Assembly: GCF_022376445.1 (NCBI RefSeq)
Contig: NW_025955042.1
Span: forward strand, 62,001 to 126,000
Direction of reading: 5' to 3'
DNA from: Fomitopsis serialis
Taxonomy: Eukaryota > Basidiomycota > Agaricomycetes > Polyporales > Fomitopsidaceae
DNA length: 64,000 nt
How positions within the stretch are numbered: position 1 is the stretch's first letter; each line of letters opens with the position of its first letter. Below are positions 1 to 13,391 of this stretch, one piece after another. A program made the position numbers and the translations under genes. The notes beneath the pieces were generated by a model. The model had not been told where the DNA came from. It saw only the letters and a list, made by a program, of their open reading frames with translations, and made no database searches.

Positions 1-873
1 AGCGGTCCATTAAGATGTAGGTGTCTCAGGTTTGCGAACGGGGGAACGGATGGCATTTCCCAGGCCAACTGAGGATCATTCGAATCGTCCTCGTCAACAC
101 CAGAGACGAACACCTTGAACTCGAGCAGCCCCTCAATTGTCGAGATGGCCGCAAGGGCAGCTCTAGCGAGGGCGCGAGGCGTCTCTGTTATGTCAAGCGT
201 GCGGATGCTTTGGCGTATGAAGCAACCGTTGGGTCCCGGTTTGAGTGCGTGCCAAAAGCCCTCGTGTCCCAGCGACCGAAGCTCGAGCTCCTCGAGGTCG
301 GGGAGGGATTGTAGTATGGTGGGAAGGAGTTGCTTGAAAGCATGCCGCCGTGTGCGATACGCGTATTCATGCACCTCGTGGCCATTCTCTTCCTCATCGA
401 CGTCTTCGGGTAGGCGCAGTATGCGAATTGAAGGTGACAGGACCGACACCAACTCGGGTGTTGCATGCTCCCATACGAGTTCGCGGACGTTCGGAAAGAA
501 CGGCATGCCGCGTGCGTGTGGCTGAAGGAACAGGAAGACAGTGGGGTCGATTGACCGACTTCTCGAGTAATCGAGCACTCGAACAAATGGCGCATAGCGC
601 TCGAAACGCGACCATCCTGAGCGGAGATGGGTCCCGGTACATATCGCTTTGCGGATACAGAGATGAGAATGACGTGTAGCATTGTAGTCAGTCAGAGGAG
701 AACTTACATAGGTTGAACCCGGTGGCGTGCCGGCAAACCCGCGTGCATGCAGCAAGGGTACGCCGTTCCAATGCGCGGTGAGGATGGCGGTTTCGAGTCA
801 GAATGTGCGAAGAGAAGTACTGGAATATCTCCTCCAATAGCTCTGGTGGAAGGCAAATACTGGAGGATGCCAT
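1..873 (-). CDS. F-box/leucine-rich protein, 3' end cut by window edge
   Basis: The start at 873 opens directly into an F-box (LPPELLEEIFQYF). Exon 1 runs 873-708, a GTAAGT intron follows, and exon 2 starts at 646. With phase 1 joining, exon 2 reads GWSRFERYAPFV, then FLFLQPHARGMPFFPNVREL, then RRHAFKQLLPTIL and LEELELRSLGHEGFW, and stays open to base 1. This is the architecture of the three related genes at 1402, 35318 and 41450: an F-box followed by degenerate leucine-rich repeats. F-box proteins act as substrate receptors of SCF ubiquitin ligases; the substrate is unknown. Exon 1 is shorter than in the relatives, lacking the segment that reads AVEVLWREQ in them, so it may be a deleted copy. 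The C-terminus lies outside the window. Confidence 0.6.
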
Positions 874-1401
874 GTTAAAGTGAACGTAGACAGTTGTCAA
901 GGACAAGTGCAAGTGCGAAGCCCTCCGCAGTGACTCGCGAAGCTAGAGAGCGCGAGAATTTCTCCAGAAGCAAAGACTCGGGGCAAGGTTGTGTGACGTG
1001 TTGCAGTGAAGGTGAAAGGTGTACGACTACTAGTGACTAGCCGTAGCGCCCGGTGGTGAAAGCGTCGCGAGCGTCACCTGATCGCGTTATCATTCAAGCT
1101 GGCAAGGTCGCACCAAATGCCTGTAATCTGGGAGGTGTGGTAGCCCTGTCGCCGCCGTGTCTTCCTAGCAACAGTCAATGCGTGTAAAACATGCACTGAA
1201 TTCACTATCGAGTCCAGACTTGCTGTCGCGGTGACTCAAGTACTCAACGCCGACGTCAGATCTAGGACGTGCGACTGCGCACCTGTTATACAGTACAGCT
1301 GTATGTACACGCGTACGATGACGCAACCACCCTGCAAGGGACCTTCATCTATCGGACAACCAGGCTACCACGCGTAGTGCCGAAAAGTAGGAGCTCAAAC
1401 A
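874..1401. other. Intergenic
   Basis: Between two minus-strand F-box genes. I see no convincing gene, repeat or RNA here. Confidence 0.5.
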
Positions 1402-3215
1402 CTATGACTTTGTTGCATTCGCTGCAAAATCAGCAAACTCAGTACGAAGGTAAGGCACACGTATCGTCAGTGAATGGTACGTACCACCGTGTCGTGCAAG
1501 CTGCAACTTCCTCACTTCTGCCAAAATGTCATCGCAAGATTCCGCTTCACCTTCATTCCCTGAGATGAGGGTGCACTGCACTGAACATCGCTCGATGTCA
1601 AGCTGAGGAAGGAGCGAATCCAAGATGCAGGCAATTTTGCTCGCGCCGTTAGGGTCCTCGAATATGAAAGGTGATTGGACGTGGAACTCTTGAAGCGCCG
1701 CAGGCTTCCCGGCCCCCGAATGAGTAGCCAGTACTACGTCTGGCAGGGGGAGACCACCGAGAAAGCTCTGGGTTAATGAGTGCACCGACAGACTGCGGAG
1801 CTCAGCGCAAGCACGCGTGACAAAATGGAGGTCTTCAAGAGAGAACGTTTGCCCTGGCAAGGTAAGCGTCCGCAATCTGGGCCACACCGTGCCTAAGGCG
1901 AGGACATTCACATTGAGGTGCATGTAGACGTTCCCCTCCGTGTCGAATTGGCACATATGGACATCCTCGAGATGGCGATCGAGCAGTGGACTTGCCGGAC
2001 CGATAAGGGAAGACCCCTCGGCCGTAAATGGGCTGAGAATGCGTTGGGCTTCTAAGTCGCAGAGGGTGACGTGGAGTCTTCGTAGGGAGGTCATATTCCG
2101 GCGACGCAAAATGGCGAAGGTTGCGCTGAGAGCATCCACTTCTGCCCTACCGTCGCCTGGGTCCGGACTACAGGTTAGTTCGATGTCCTCCAGCTCGGGT
2201 GCAACGATGGCGTTGACGAGGTTCGCCACGCCCGTCGCCCATCCATCGATTCGTAAGCGTCTCAGCTTCACCAATGAGCGAATAGACGACGTATCCCAGT
2301 CATTGATCAGCTGAGGATCGTGCAGAGTTTCCCCATCAACGAGAGTCACGCTGAGCTCCGTCAGCTCCTCGATTGTAGAAACGATAGGAAGGGCGGCTCG
2401 CACGAACTTGAGCGGATACCAAAAGGCCTCGTGTCCCAAGGACCGTAGCTCGAGCTCTTCCAGCTCGGGGAGATCGCGCAGGACGGCGGGCAGCAATTAC
2501 TTGAAGGCGTGCCGCCGCATGCGATACCCGTACTCCTGCACCTCGTGACCGTTCTCATCTCCTGAGACGTCTTCACGGAGGCGAAGAATGCGGATAGACG
2601 GAGAAATAACAGAGACTAGCTCGGGTGTAGCATGGTCCCAGATAAGCTCGCGCAGACAGGGAAAGAGCGGCTTGCCACGCGCATACTGCTGAAGGAAAAG
2701 GAAGACCGAAGGATCGATCGTCACCTCGGTCGAGTAGTGAAGGACATGAACAAATGGCGCGTAGTGCTCGAACCGAGCCCACTCCTCGTCAGAGACTGGC
2801 TCTGGTAGATAGCGCTTTGCACGTCGGTTAGTGGGGCAGAATACGCTGCTAAATAACTCACATAGGTATACAGATAGTCAGACGGGTCCATGTCCTCGTT
2901 TTCTTCATCGTCCGACTCCATTCCTTCAAAGATGCTGTTCCTGCTTGCAGGCCACTTGACAGTGCCAACACTGAGGTTCAATAAGACAGCACCGCAAAAA
3001 TCAAGTAGCTGTTGTTCCCTCCACAGAACCCTGATCGCTGGTTCGTGGAACGCTCGGCACGCCTGTGCACATCTTGCAAGGGCCGTGCGCGCAACGCATG
3101 TTCCTTCGGTATCCACGCTAGTATCCTCGCTGGTATCCTCGCTGAGATACTGACGTCCAGATCCTGGAGACAGCAATTGGAACACTCCTTCGACTATGTT
3201 GAGAGGAAGCAACAT
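1402..3215 (-). pseudogene. F-box/LRR gene with an in-frame stop
   Basis: ATG at 3215 starts MLLPLNIVEGVFQLLSP, a divergent F-box, followed by ALARCAQACRAF and IRVLWREQ as in the paralogues. Exon 1 is 3215-2862. An intron (GTGAGT to AAAG, 2861-2815) has the same position and phase 0 as in the copy at 35318. Exon 2 resumes RYLPEPVSDEEWARFEHY and continues through leucine-rich blocks to 1402. At 2497-2499 a TAA interrupts HAFK*LLPAVL. The neighbour at 873 has CAA there (HAFKQLLPTIL), so this is a C-to-T nonsense change. The rest of the frame (about 360 codons) is open, so the break is either recent or a sequencing error. If expressed, only the F-box and first repeats would be made. Confidence 0.65.
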
Positions 3216-3888
3216 GGATGGAGGCGCAAGTGTCGTGCTAACGAAGGGCAAGACTGTGTTGATGTTAAAGTCAGGTAACGTTGAGCGTTCAGGTTCGGGG
3301 TGATACGATGGTGGATTCTGACAAGAAAAAGTAGCAGAGCAAGAGCAAAGTAGCGCGTAGCCCAGTGAGCGCGCTGAAGACGCTGGCACCCAGTGGGCAA
3401 GAAACCCGAAACAAACCTATCAGAAGCGCACACTCAGACAAACGGATTGTAGGCATCGCAAAGTGCAAGTTTGAAGCAAGTACTGTGAAGCAAGACGAAG
3501 CCGTAACGTGTTGCCGTTGCCAGTCCGACGAGGAGTCAATTTGTCTGCGAAAATCAATTCAAGCGAGTTTGAACGAACATCATCTGATCGGTCGATGAAC
3601 TGGTATAAATCGTAGCAACTTGCTCTCCGAGTTTCTACACGTCTATTGCATGGTGCAATAATCATTCATTCACTCATCAGTGTCTTAATGCCGTCGTCGC
3701 GAGCCTATGGCAAGGTCCCGGCGATGTAGCATTGCGCAGCCCAATGACTAGGCTGGTAACGCTGCGCTGTTTGATGTTCGTCTGTCGACAGCCTGAGGCA
3801 ACAACACGGTGACAATGTAGTACTGCTACTAACAGCAGTGTTTACTGATACATCCTCCAATGTCTGAGTAGCAACGCAACGTAATATC
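3216..3888. other. Intergenic
   Basis: Separates the F-box gene from the aldo-keto reductase relic. No gene is supported. Confidence 0.45.
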
Positions 3889-6504
<2,616 letters not shown>

Positions 6505-6577
6505 CCTTCCTACAAGGTGTCGTGAACGCAGGCCTCGGAAATTGGAGATTCGATTCGGAAGACCATTCGCGAGACCC

Positions 6578-6584
6578 ATATATA
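6578..6584 (-). promoter_or_regulatory. TATA box of the downstream reductase relic
   Basis: ATATATA lies about 74 bp before the ATG at 6504, the usual fungal spacing. The rest of 6505-7169 holds nothing else I can support. Confidence 0.4.
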
Positions 6585-7169
6585 CGCGGTGCTGGAGACC
6601 CATTGACGTGCATATACGGTCGGCATAGATAGATCGCTTACGCAGGCAGACGGCTGGCCGCTATACAGAGCCATCCACCGGGGGTCCGACGCTGACGCAG
6701 GCGCCACGAGATCGGGGTATAGTGTGGGTGCCCTTCGAAACCTCGAGTGAATAGTACTTCTGGCAGCAATTCAGCTCAGTTGGATGTGGCTCTTGTGCCT
6801 ACGTACCACAGCCATTTAGAGGAGCAAAGGATCCTGGAAGAGTCATCCAGTCCACTCAGATCGGATGACAAAATAAATAACCTGTGCACGGGTGGAAAAT
6901 CCGAGTCGATGACACAAGATCGAATGCGCACAAGGACTCGTCAGTCTGCGCTCATACCGATGGCCCCAAAGCTGATTTCTCAACAGTCTCCGCAAGCCTT
7001 GTCATAGCATTTGTACTGGTACAGGTTTCTGCAATTGCTACTAATAACCCCAATGAGCAAGCATGTGCGCTATGGTCGCTGCGTATACGTACTCACATCA
7101 TACGCGCACTTCTTGCATCCGGCTCCGCTCCACGACCATATGTTCGTCTCCCGCCTCGACTCAAGCTAC

Positions 7170-8992
7170 TCAGTGGAAGTAGCTGCTCGCATACGGCGCC
7201 ACGGACAGCCACGCCTCGTCCAATGCCTGCACCACCGCCTCCGCTACATCCAACACCCGAATGTATCAGCTATCACGATGCGTTCACGAAACAGATCAAC
7301 GGAGCTCACGCAATGGGCCCTTCTCCAGATCGATCATGTTCTACACGCCCAGCGCTCCCGAATCAGCCGCCATCGTACGGGATAGCACGAGACTAGGGGT
7401 CAGACGTACCTGTTCGATGTGGTTCAAGCTGGACGCGCCGATGATAACCGCGTCCCCATACTCGCGCTTCATCAGGCTGTGGTGCGAGATCCAGCGGAGC
7501 GCGATCTCAGCCATGGTCAAGTTGTGCGCCTCGGCGACCTTCTGGATGGAGCGAGCGCGTTGAAGTACGGCTCGTTCCAGTAGCTATGATCGCCAGCAGA
7601 TATTGCGATTTAGAGATTCGCTCGCAGGACTTGATAATGTGATTGCCTACCGAGCACGATAGTTCTACGCGGGGAAGACGGGGGTGAGCAGATGGTTGAC
7701 GAGAGATCGAGATGACGGCTTACCCTTCCTTGACCCTTGGTTGGGTCGAACCGGGAGCCAGGTTCAACATCTTGGTCGGGCGAACTGTACCTTCCTGTGA
7801 AGAAACCTCCGCCCACTGTGCCATTATTCCTTAACCCCAGCACCAAGCCAATGAGATGTCATCGACACTCACAGGGGTTGAACTCGTAGAAGCTGATGCC
7901 GTACTTTCGCAGGCACGGGAAGAGTTCAGGCTCGACCTTACTATCGAACACATAGCCGCGCGTCAGCGTGCATAACATTGACGAATATTCCTGCGCCCAC
8001 CGATGAACTGCGTTGTAGATTCCTTGGTACGCTGTGGGCTGGATGTAACCGTTCGTCCTGCAAATCTGCACGATCTCAGCCACCTCCCACCTATCCACCC
8101 CACTCTTAGTACGACACCAATGGCATACAGAGCGAGTAACGTACGACATGTAGTTACTGATTCCGAATCGCCGGAACTTGCCCTCTTTGTACAGGTCGTT
8201 GACGGCCTTGAGTGTGACTTCATATGGCGTCGTTCGGTCGGGGCCGTGAAGATACCACATCTCCAGCTGGCTATATGCGCAGAAAATTGAGTGAAAGGCA
8301 ATGTGCTTTCATTCCAATGACATACTCAATGTTGAGAGCTTTCATGGACGTCTCAAGGTGCTTGCGCAGGTCCTGTAAAAGGTGTTCTTTATCACGCACA
8401 TCCGACTTGGAAAGCACTGAGTCGCATGTACCTCAGGCGCATGCGAGATCATCGCTCTGTTCGGATTCTGCAGCCTCTTGTTCGCCTGTGTGATGCAAGC
8501 AGAGCATTTCATCAGTCCACGGTGGCAGATACAGAAGCAGAGCGTAGGTAAGCACGGACAACGTTCGGGTACAATTTTGTCTCAATTTTCAGGCCGCGAC
8601 TGCGCCAGTCGATCTTGCCAAGGTACTCTTCGCTTGTCCCACCAGTGTAGGTGCGCGCCGTGTCAATCTGGAAATTACCGTGCTTTCAGCTGTGGACCCT
8701 GCCAATGGTCGCATATGATGGTGCCGCACCTCTGTATGGCCATGGGCCTGGAACACATCCAAGATCGCCTCGACGTCACTGAGGTTGTGGACCCGAGCAC
8801 CTGGTGAATAGATGAGAAGGATACCAAAACCGCTGCTGGACTGGATGGACGGATCCCCAGCAACGCACCTTCCTTGCTCTCTTCCCCAACGTCATGGCGC
8901 CCTAGCGACGATCAGGTCACCAGTCTGCAACATCCCGAGTACGATGGAATTACCATCACGATGTTCAGCGCGCTCTTCTGTTGAGGGGCCAT
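7170..8992 (-). CDS. AKR7-type aldo-keto reductase (aflatoxin aldehyde reductase family)
   Basis: About 12 short exons can be traced from ATG at 8992 (MAPQQKSALNIVM) to TGA at 7170-7172 (LDEAWLSVAPYASSYFH). Family landmarks are ARVHNLSDVEAILDVFQAHG, IDTARTYTGGTSEEYLGK (catalytic Asp and Tyr), KIETKLYP (Lys), MWYLHGPDRTTPYEVTLK (His), [72 protein letters not shown] and MAEIALRWISHHSL. The enzyme would be a cytosolic NADPH-dependent aldehyde reductase. Two places lack one base relative to the sister copy: near 8893 (in GAMT-GEES) and near 7559 (NAL-SIQKV). All conserved residues remain, so these may be base-call errors; otherwise the gene is inactive. A TATATATA box at 9109-9116 lies 117 bp upstream. 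Confidence 0.72.
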
Positions 8993-9435
8993 GTCAGTGT
9001 CCTGTGGTCGATCAAACTGCTATGCTGTGGTGTGGGTCGTCCGGTGCTGCTACCACCTCTGAGCCGTTGGTGGATGCTGTAGGTGAAGGGCTGGATTCAG
9101 ATGAGATGTATATATAGACGAACTCGGCGGCTGGCTTACTCACGGTCAGTACACTTTGCCTTCGTAAGTATACCACACCCGCTCGGTGCCTGGCTGCATG
9201 GGCAAACGGCGAGGAGACGGCATCCCGAAGTCTAGGACACGTGGTGCCGATAAGTGACGTTGTGTGGTACGAGATAACTGCTTGGATGGCGTGAACTGTG
9301 AACAGACTGACGGCTCCCACCGCGGATGCCGAACGGCACTCCAGATGAAGATTCCGCGCGATTATAACCAACATTAGTGCCAATGCATAAGTTATGTATA
9401 GGCATGAACCGCTGCATATGTCGGTGCGCAATCAT
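8993..9435. promoter_or_regulatory. Upstream region of the reductase
   Basis: Contains TATATATA at 9109-9116 read from the minus strand, 117 bp before the reductase ATG. No gene is supported in the remainder. Confidence 0.4.
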
Positions 9436-10240
9436 CCTCTCTCGTCCGAGAACACTGCCGCGCTCCGTACTGCCTTCCGCAAGGGCATGGAGGGACTCCT
9501 AGAGCTCGCACTCGAGCACGCGGGCTGACGACGGAGCGCATCCACGAGCTCTACGAGATGCGATTCTCGACGATAAACCCTGTCGTTGACATCAGCGACA
9601 AATGCATAGGTGAGCAGTGGTGGTCCACTCCCAATTTCTGGGAAGGTGGCGTCGACGATGCGGCTACGATCCGCGCCAATCCGCCCGAGACCTTCTTCCA
9701 TCTTACCATCTACGGCGAGCTCTTCGGGCCTGCCTTCGACGTGTTCCTCAAATTGGACACGATTCCCGAGGCGGCGAACGCAGAAACAAGGCTCGAACTC
9801 GTCAGTATTGCATCCCGGATTGGCTGCGCTGGGCGTATCAGAGCCCTGCCTGGGGCGAGGATGGCAGGGTGGATCCGCGCCGGGCTGTTCAGCCTGTTGG
9901 TCCTTATTCCCCTCTCGTAGACGACGACCCTTCACCCCCAGGGTTGGAAGTCGACGGCCAGCAGTGGCTCTAGCACCTTTTGAAAAGCACGAGATGGGCG
10001 CGCGGCTGTAGGCAGTGATTTCGGGGAGGGATGTAACCAAGATCTATGGTAGGCCATCGTGATGTGCCAGGACATGGAGGGCATGGAGGTGGTCAAGCCG
10101 GGAGATCTGGCGAAATGGATGGAGCGTTGATTGCCTGGAGATCAAGGATTGAAGCGATGACGACGAGGCCCGACAAAGTCACGATCGAGAGGGAGAAGAC
10201 TCATGTGTTCCCGGACCTCAACGGTGCACTGGTAGGGTGA
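9436..10240 (+). pseudogene. Truncated F-box-like gene relic
   Basis: Closely matches the intact gene at 61457-62557 from SSENTAALRTAFRKGMEGL through ELYEMRFSTINPVVDI, IGEQWWSTPNFWEGGVDD and PPETFFHLTIYGELFGPAF to the end (TRPDKVTIEREKTHVFPD). The N-terminal F-box-like part is absent. There is a one-base deletion at about 9526 (EHAG*), another frame change near 9800 and further breaks after 9970. It reads opposite to the intact copy. Probably a dead duplicate. Confidence 0.65.
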
Positions 10241-10974
10241 GATCTCCGGGTATGAAGGACTTGACGAATATGTACGCAGGACCGGCTTCATCTTACTGTA
10301 CTGGCAGTCGTGTAAGGTTGTCGGATTGAAGTTGGCATACTGCGTCCACGTACTCACCTGTACTACGTAACCCTGTGCGCATCTACTGGCCTCCACTTGG
10401 CCTCCATGGGGCGCTGTCGAAAACCTCGGACCGCGTCGTATGACTGCGTCGAGAGCCACTGGCAAGTCGCAGTGAGTGAATTATTATCTGAGTGAACTTG
10501 CAATAGACCATGAATAAAGCATGCTTCCATGTGTCAGACGTGCGATAATCATCTCCCGGACGAAGACCCACAAGCGACCTGTACGAGTGGGAGGCTGTGG
10601 GAGGTCGGCGACCGTCGCGTACATGCGACGCCACGATGTGAGAGGAGGAGCGAGTCACGAGCACGCGTCGCTCGGCGTCGCGGCGCACGCCGCACAAGTC
10701 CGTGTCGCCGGAGGCAGAGCCGGACCCACCACTCTTCCTCGAACCCTGCTCGAATCCCTGTGTTGATTATCCGAGACAGGTTGGTGGTTTGTTATGCCCT
10801 ATACCGTCGAGCTAAGGCAGTGTCAGATACCTTGAAGCCGGACAGAATGTGCTGTCGGTGGGCCGGCGCGTTCCACGCACCGTCGTACGAACGTTCGCAT
10901 CGCTTCGAACGTTTAGCATAACTAGTCTGCGATATTACTCGATGATGCATTTGTATTGCAACGTGCTAGCAGCT
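10241..10974. other. Intergenic
   Basis: No gene I can support. A palindrome-rich stretch around 10875-10910 (repeated cgttcgcatcgcttcgaacg-like sequence) was noted without assignment. Confidence 0.4.
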
Positions 10975-13170
10975 GTCACGTACTCAGGGTGATACGGTTG
11001 GAAGCAGCGGAACGCGTACTAGTCAAGGTGAGAGTCTCGATTCCCTCTCGGACTCACTCACATACTCACTACTCATGCATTTCCACACAGGCTATGTGAC
11101 CCGGTGCCATGCCAGTGCAGGCCCTCCGGTGTGTCGCGCAGCGAAGCCGAGGATCCCTACTTAGGCTTGGGTTCGAGGCAAGACCCTGACTGTGTACCGT
11201 GAAGGGGGTGTTGAGGTGCTTCGCTGTTCACTCGGGAGGCGATGTTGATTGCGTTCTGTGGTCGTCCAAATGCAAGACAATACTTCGTGGTATGCAGAAG
11301 CTCGTTCTACTTCTCTCCTGCAGCAGGGCTGGTACCGAGAACTTGTTGATCAGACACGGAGATGAAAGTGTCGCGCCGCCGCCGCATTGTAATTGTGCGG
11401 TCCACAAGGGATTCTTCCTCGCCACCCCTCCGATATATAGGTCAGGCCTACTAGTCTTTTTCAGCAGGCCCACACCGAAAGAAGAGCAAGATGTCTACCA
11501 ACAGAGCTCACGCCCAGAAATCGAGGTAAGCCTAGTGTATCGCGGTGCGAGACGCCTTCCTCACTGTCATTGTAGCCGCGGCGCGTCCAGCCGACCGCGC
11601 CAGACGACTGGGACTACTCTGACATCAACTTCAGCACAGCCCGGGCCACTCGCAGCAATCGGGTCCGCGCTCGCAGACTTTTTGATCAGTCCGGCGTACG
11701 CAGGCCCATTGACCAAGCCGACAGTTGTGAGGCCGATGAGGCCGATGAAGTCGAAGCCGTCAAGCCTGGCGCACCAGGCAGGTCGGGCACATCAGGCAGG
11801 CCGGGCACAACAGACAGAGCAGACAGGCCGGGGTATCATCAAGAATGTCCTATCATACGTACGAAAGCGCATGAATAGCGCGGATTAGCCGCCTAGAGTC
11901 CGGGAGTTGGTGTACCCTCGACATGATCGTCTGAACACCCGAGTCTGTAGTTTCTCTTGACGATACCTTTGTACCTCTGTACTACAGACTACGCGCAAAA
12001 GACTCTTGAAAAAAAAATGCGTTGCGTCCTTCTGGAGCAGTAGTCAGGAGATGTATACATGCTGGTGTCCGCCGAGACCGGGCCAACGCTGGCGGCACTT
12101 CGAATATGTTGGAAGCAAAGAGACACGTACTAGTCAAGGTGAGAGTCTCGATCCTTCTCCATTCCCTCTCGGGTTCACACATACTCATGCATTGCCACAC
12201 AGGCTAAGTGACCCGGTAGCCATACCAGTGCTGGCAGGCCCTCCGGTGCGTCACGTAACGAAGCCTTAGGCCTGGGCTCGAGGCAAGACCCTGAGTACAC
12301 CTGTGCACTTGAATTGGGTATGATTGAAGTGCTTCGCTGTTCACTCGGGAGGCGATGTTGATTGCGTTCTGTCGTCGGCCAAGTGCAAGATAGTGGTATG
12401 CAGAAGCCCGTTCCACTTCTCTTCCTGTGGCAGCAGGCCCTATGCCACTGCTAGTTGGTGGTAGCGAGAACCTGATCAAACACGGAGATGAAGGCGTCGC
12501 GCGGCCACCGCATTGCACTTGTGTGGTCCACAGGCGATGCTTCCTCACCACCCCTCCAATATATAACCGAGGCCTGCTAGCCACTTTCAGCAGACCCACC
12601 GAACGAAGAACAAGATGTCTACCGGCAAAGCTCACTCCCAGAAATCGAGGTAAGCCTGTATCGCGGTGTGAGACGCCTGAGTCCTCACTGTCATTGCAGT
12701 CGCGGCACGTCACTAACCAACCGCGTCTGACGACTTGGACTACTCCAACCTCAACTTCAGCACACACGATCGGGCCGCTCGCAGGCCTTTGAACAGGCCG
12801 ACGGTTGTGAAACCGATGAGGCCAACCGACGCCATCAAGCCTGGCAAACCGGGCAAACCGGCGGGAAATCATCAAGGCTATTCTACGTACTGTTGAGGTC
12901 GCGTCGCGCGATCCTCAAGTTGTACAGTCTGACTGACTTTCAGGTACTGTCAGTGTATAGTCGAGTGTCCCACGACTGAGTTTCGATATCTTCACATACA
13001 GATTCACTGAATGGCATGTACCAGGGCCCATGAGTTGGCATGATCGTCTGAACATCCGAGTCTGTAGCTTTTCTTGACGATACGTTTTGCGTTGCTGTAC
13101 TACAGACTACCTGCACAGGACTCGGGAAACGTATGTGCGTCCTTCTGAAGCAGCAGTCGTGAAATGTAGT
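10975..13170. repeat. Tandem duplication, about 1.1-kb unit, two copies
   Basis: Unit 1 (about 10975-12060) and unit 2 (about 12090-13170) match in order at an offset of about 1,112 bp. Shared blocks are the ctagtcaaggtgagagtctcg block (11018 and 12130), the ttcactcgggaggcgatg block (11227 and 12340), TATA-containing blocks at 11433 and 12560, atgtctacc starts at 11491 and 12615, and the catgatcgtctgaaca block (11921 and 13039). The copies differ by substitutions and small indels, so the duplication is not recent. Confidence 0.7.
11491..11888 (+). CDS. Possible small spliced gene in repeat unit 1
   Basis: A TATATA box at about 11433 precedes ATG (MSTNRAHAQKS). A 50-bp GTAAGC-TAG intron (11526-11575) then joins to a basic, Ser/Thr/Gln-rich exon ending IIKNVLSYVRKRMNSAD at 11888, giving about 115 residues. 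I do not recognise it. In unit 2 the same start and intron are present (12615), but the same splice gives a stop after about 21 codons, so coding is not conserved between the copies. It could equally be a non-coding transcript. Confidence 0.28.
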
Positions 13171-13391
13171 GTGCCGATGTTGACACTCCGAGAGCAATAT
13201 ACCCATTCTTCACTATCTGACCTACGCCATGAGTTGCCGTGGTGCTTACGACCGTGCTTATATACCTCGTAGAGCAAACCACAGCTCATGAGCACAAGAG
13301 CGCGAAGCCAGACAAGCACAAGATAAGTTACATGATGGAATAACGATACAATACTACCCAACGAATCCTACGGCATAATTGGCCGTCCCAC
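13171..13391. other. Intergenic
   Basis: 3' flank of the histone deacetylase gene. Nothing further seen. Confidence 0.4.

Noticed and set aside
10735..10765. B-box-like CTCGAATCCCTG
   Set aside because: The flanking bases do not form a T stem and no A box or acceptor lies upstream.
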